From: an uncultured Eubacteriales bacterium
GTDB taxonomy: Bacteria; Bacillota; Clostridia; UMGS1840
Direction: 5' to 3'
Assembly: GCA_900555525.1 (NCBI GenBank)
Contig: USLP01000056.1
Span: 1 to 7,719, forward strand
Length of the DNA: 7,719 nucleotides
Shown here: positions 6,216-7,719 of the stretch, piece after piece
Position numbering within the stretch: position 1 is the stretch's first letter
Layout of the letters: each line of letters starts with the position of its first letter
Translations under genes and position numbers: made by a program
Notes under the pieces: generated by a model
The model's input: only the letters and a program-made list of their open reading frames with translations
Told to the model about the DNA's origin: nothing
Database searches by the model: none

Positions 6216-6320
6216 AGTCTGAAAGAAAATCGTTCATAGTGCCGCTTTGCAGTAAGGGTGCTGTACGACATTGTACCGCCCCGAACAAAAAGTGGTGCTA
6301 TGGGCGATTTTATAAAGACT
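6216..6320 (+). other. Long imperfect palindrome of unknown role
   Basis: Positions 6226-6248 pair with 6289-6311 over 23 consecutive pairs (18 Watson-Crick, 5 G-U) when read as plus-strand RNA. An outer AGTCT/AGACT pair (6216-6220 with 6316-6320) extends it. An inner stem has GTAC (6263-6266) with GTAC (6273-6276), flanked by further GC pairs. Its right end touches the stop codon of the glmS-like frame. It could be a miniature transposable palindrome, a structured RNA or a 3' barrier between convergent genes. No U-tract follows on either strand. Confidence 0.6.
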
Positions 6321-7719
6321 TATTCTACTGTAACGGATTTCGCAAGGTTTCTCGGCTTATCTATATCACAGCCTCTTTCCTTGGAAATATGATATGCAAT
6401 CGACTGGAGCGGAAGAATAAGAAGCGACGGCATAAGCATGGGAACAGTTTTGGGGATATAATAGATATAGTCCGCAACGTCCTCCGTAACCGTTTCGCCC
6501 TCTGCCAAAAACAGCACCACGCAAGCGCCTCTCGCCTTAACCTCTTTAATATTGGAAATTGTCTTTTCCATAAGCTCCTTTTGCGTTGCAAGCGCCATAA
6601 CGAGCGTACCGTCCTCAATAAGAGAAATTGTGCCGTGTTTAAGCTCGCCTGCCGCATACGCTTCGGAATGAATATAAGAAATTTCCTTAAGCTTCAGCGA
6701 GCCCTCCATGCTGAGCGCATAGTCAACTCCCCTGCCGATGAAGAACACGTCCTCTTTATCCTTGAATTTTTTGCCGTAATCGCTGAAAATCTGCATATCT
6801 TCAAGAATTTTTTTCATTTGGAACGAAAGATTTTCAAGTCCGTCAACAGCGTTTTTGATTTCTTCGGGAGTAACCGTTCCCAGAATATCACCCATATACA
6901 AGCTTAAAAGATAAATAACGGAAAGCTGTGCGCTGTATGCTTTCGTGGTAGCAACGGCTATTTCGGGGCCTGCCCATGTATAAATAACCTTGTCGCTTTC
7001 TCTTGCAATGGAGCTTCCCACAACGTTTACGATGCTTATCGTCATTGCGCCCTTGCGTTTTGCCTCACGAAGAGCCGCCAATGTATCTGCCGTTTCGCCC
7101 GACTGGCTTATTGCTATAAACAGCGTGCCTTCGTCCACAATCGGGTCTCTGTATCTGAATTCCGACGCAACGTCAACCTCAACGGAAATGCGGCACATTT
7201 TTTCCAAAATGTATTTTCCGACAATTCCGACATGATAAGCCGAACCGCAGGCAACGATATATATTTTTCTGAAAGCTTTAAGCTGTTCGGAAGTAAATTC
7301 AATATCGTCAAGCTTTATTTTTCCGTTTTCTATTCTCGGCAAAATTGTCTTGCTGACCGCTTCGGGCTGTTCAAAAATTTCTTTAAGCATAAAAACACAG
7401 CTGGTTTTTCCTTTAACTCCTGTAACTTCAATTTTGGGAATATCATTGCCCCAGTTTTTCAGAAGTTCTTTAATTATTTCGTGATGGGTTAAAAAAGTAT
7501 AATTTAGGGAAGGATTATACTTTTCAATATCTCTTTTAGTTAAAGGCAAATGAACCGGATAGATTACTCTTAAATTTCCATTTAGGTTATTTAAATAGTC
7601 CAAATCTATGACTTTAACATTATAAACCTCTAGCATTTTTTTATCAACACTTTTCAAAGTGTTGTAAATGTCGTAGGCATAGACTGTTTCGTCTTTTTTT
7701 GCAAGGCTGACGGCTATTT
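6320..7719 (-). CDS. glmS: Chimeric frame: GlmS isomerase (SIS) half joined to a Mur-ligase-like fragment (runs off right edge)
   Basis: The C-terminal 356 residues (7390 to 6320) are the isomerase half of glutamine-fructose-6-phosphate aminotransferase, which makes glucosamine-6-phosphate for peptidoglycan. It starts MLKEIFEQPEAV, the usual linker after the glutaminase domain. The first SIS domain has VACGSAYH and SQSGETADT. The second has GRGVDYALSMEGSLKLKEIS, then YIHSEAYAAGELKHG. It ends DKPRNLAKSVTVE with the conserved lysine, so this half is complete. The N-terminal glutaminase domain with its catalytic Cys is absent. Instead the frame continues through GVKGKTS (7420-7400) into a Mur-ligase-like N-terminus and stays open to the edge of the window. 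TTG (7657) or ATG (7636) could serve as starts, but the true start is probably outside. The gene symbol applies to the C-terminal part only. Confidence 0.85.
   Translation of the reverse strand, partial: IAVSLAKKDETVYAYDIYNTLKSVDKKMLEVYNVKVIDLDYLNNLNGNLRVIYPVHLPLTKRDIEKYNPSLNYTFLTHHEIIKELLKNWGNDIPKIEVTGVKGKTSCVFMLKEIFEQPEAVSKTILPRIENGKIKLDDIEFTSEQLKAFRKIYIVACGSAYHVGIVGKYILEKMCRISVEVDVASEFRYRDPIVDEGTLFIAISQSGETADTLAALREAKRKGAMTISIVNVVGSSIARESDKVIYTWAGPEIAVATTKAYSAQLSVIYLLSLYMGDILGTVTPEEIKNAVDGLENLSFQMKKILEDMQIFSDYGKKFKDKEDVFFIGRGVDYALSMEGSLKLKEISYIHSEAYAAGELKHGTISLIEDGTLVMALATQKELMEKTISNIKEVKARGACVVLFLAEGETVTEDVADYIYYIPKTVPMLMPSLLILPLQSIAYHISKERGCDIDKPRNLAKSVTVE
7376..7393 (-). other. Chimera junction at shared Phe-Met-Leu-Lys-Glu-Ile codons
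   Basis: The switch falls within TTTATGCTTAAAGAAATT. GlmS proteins normally read HFMLKEIFEQP or HYMLKEI here, and Mur-type proteins can read a hydrophobic FMLKEI helix right after the P-loop. The reading frame is preserved across it. A shared stretch of this length suits a short-overlap assembly join or a microhomology recombination. Confidence 0.6.
7391..7719 (-). other. Mur-ligase-like segment resembling methanogen CfbE (coenzyme F430 synthase), fragment
   Basis: The upstream part of the chimeric frame reads IAVSLAKKDETVYAYDIYNT at the edge, consistent with an N-terminal Rossmann domain, and ends with IEVTGVKGKTS, a Mur-ligase P-loop. It is cut off immediately after that, so it lacks the central ATPase and C-terminal ligase domains. 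It resembles the Mur-ligase-like CfbE of methanogenic archaea from memory; no search was done. By hand count, 7501-7680 has 50 G+C in 180 bases (28%), against about 47% in three sampled 60-base rows of the GlmS part (6361-6420, 6481-6540, 6901-6960). Its leucine codons are mostly TTA, TTG and CTA. Confidence 0.6.

Noticed and set aside
6239..6907. Long plus-strand open frame antisense to the glmS-like gene
   Set aside because: It lies opposite clear SIS-domain coding sequence, has no ribosome site and its translation is Arg/Cys/His/Phe-rich without recognisable motifs.
7400..7719. A glmS ribozyme upstream of the glmS-like sequence
   Set aside because: The true 5' end of glmS is not in the window; the sequence at this position is coding and shows no ribozyme core.
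1..7719. CRISPR array, tRNA, rRNA, insertion sequence or toxin-antitoxin pair
   Set aside because: I saw no regularly spaced repeats, no cloverleaf, no transposase and no paired small genes on either strand.

Overview
The window reads as low-to-mid-GC Firmicutes DNA, most likely a gut or rumen Clostridia (Eubacteriales) relative. The evidence is near-consensus sigma-A promoters with 17-base spacers, GGAG-type ribosome binding sites, several TTG starts, and Clostridia-like protein families (DUF3737, MalY/PatB, AraC with an N-terminal cupin, DeoR). No RNA genes, CRISPR array, insertion sequence or origin was seen. No stretch longer than 300 bases lacks a gene; the longest gap (about 240 bases, 3906-4148) holds a short repeat, two hairpins and a promoter.

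Layout. (1) 1-1149, minus strand: a PHP-family phosphatase overlapping by ATGA with the N-terminal third of a zinc alcohol/polyol dehydrogenase that runs off the left edge. (2) 1150-1288: an intergenic region with two excellent promoters that face each other and share one -10 region. (3) 1289-2002, plus: a DeoR-family regulator, probably controlling the divergent dehydrogenase/phosphatase operon in response to a sugar or polyol phosphate. (4) 2115-2987, minus: a ten-helix EamA/DMT exporter, divergent from (5) 3099-3905, plus: an AraC-family regulator; their -35 boxes abut. (6) 4149-6163, plus: a two-gene operon of a DUF3737 beta-helix protein and a MalY/PatB PLP C-S lyase, ended by a strong hairpin that contains the stop codon. 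(7) 6216-6320: a long hairpin of unknown role. (8) 6320-7719, minus: an open frame encoding a complete SIS isomerase half of GlmS, joined in frame to a fragment resembling a methanogen Mur-ligase-like protein (CfbE type).

The most striking item is that last frame. The glutaminase half of GlmS is missing and is replaced by AT-rich sequence ending just after a P-loop. The switch falls where both families can read Phe-Met-Leu-Lys-Glu-Ile. I think a metagenome assembly chimera between a clostridial glmS and an archaeal cfbE-like gene is more likely than a true fusion, but either deserves a check.

Further items of interest are the 86-base hairpin with a 23-pair stem whose five non-Watson-Crick pairs are all G-U on the plus strand, and the interlocked promoter pair at 1170-1222. 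I found no clear undescribed multi-gene defence or metabolic system here; the rest looks like ordinary accessory metabolism and regulation.
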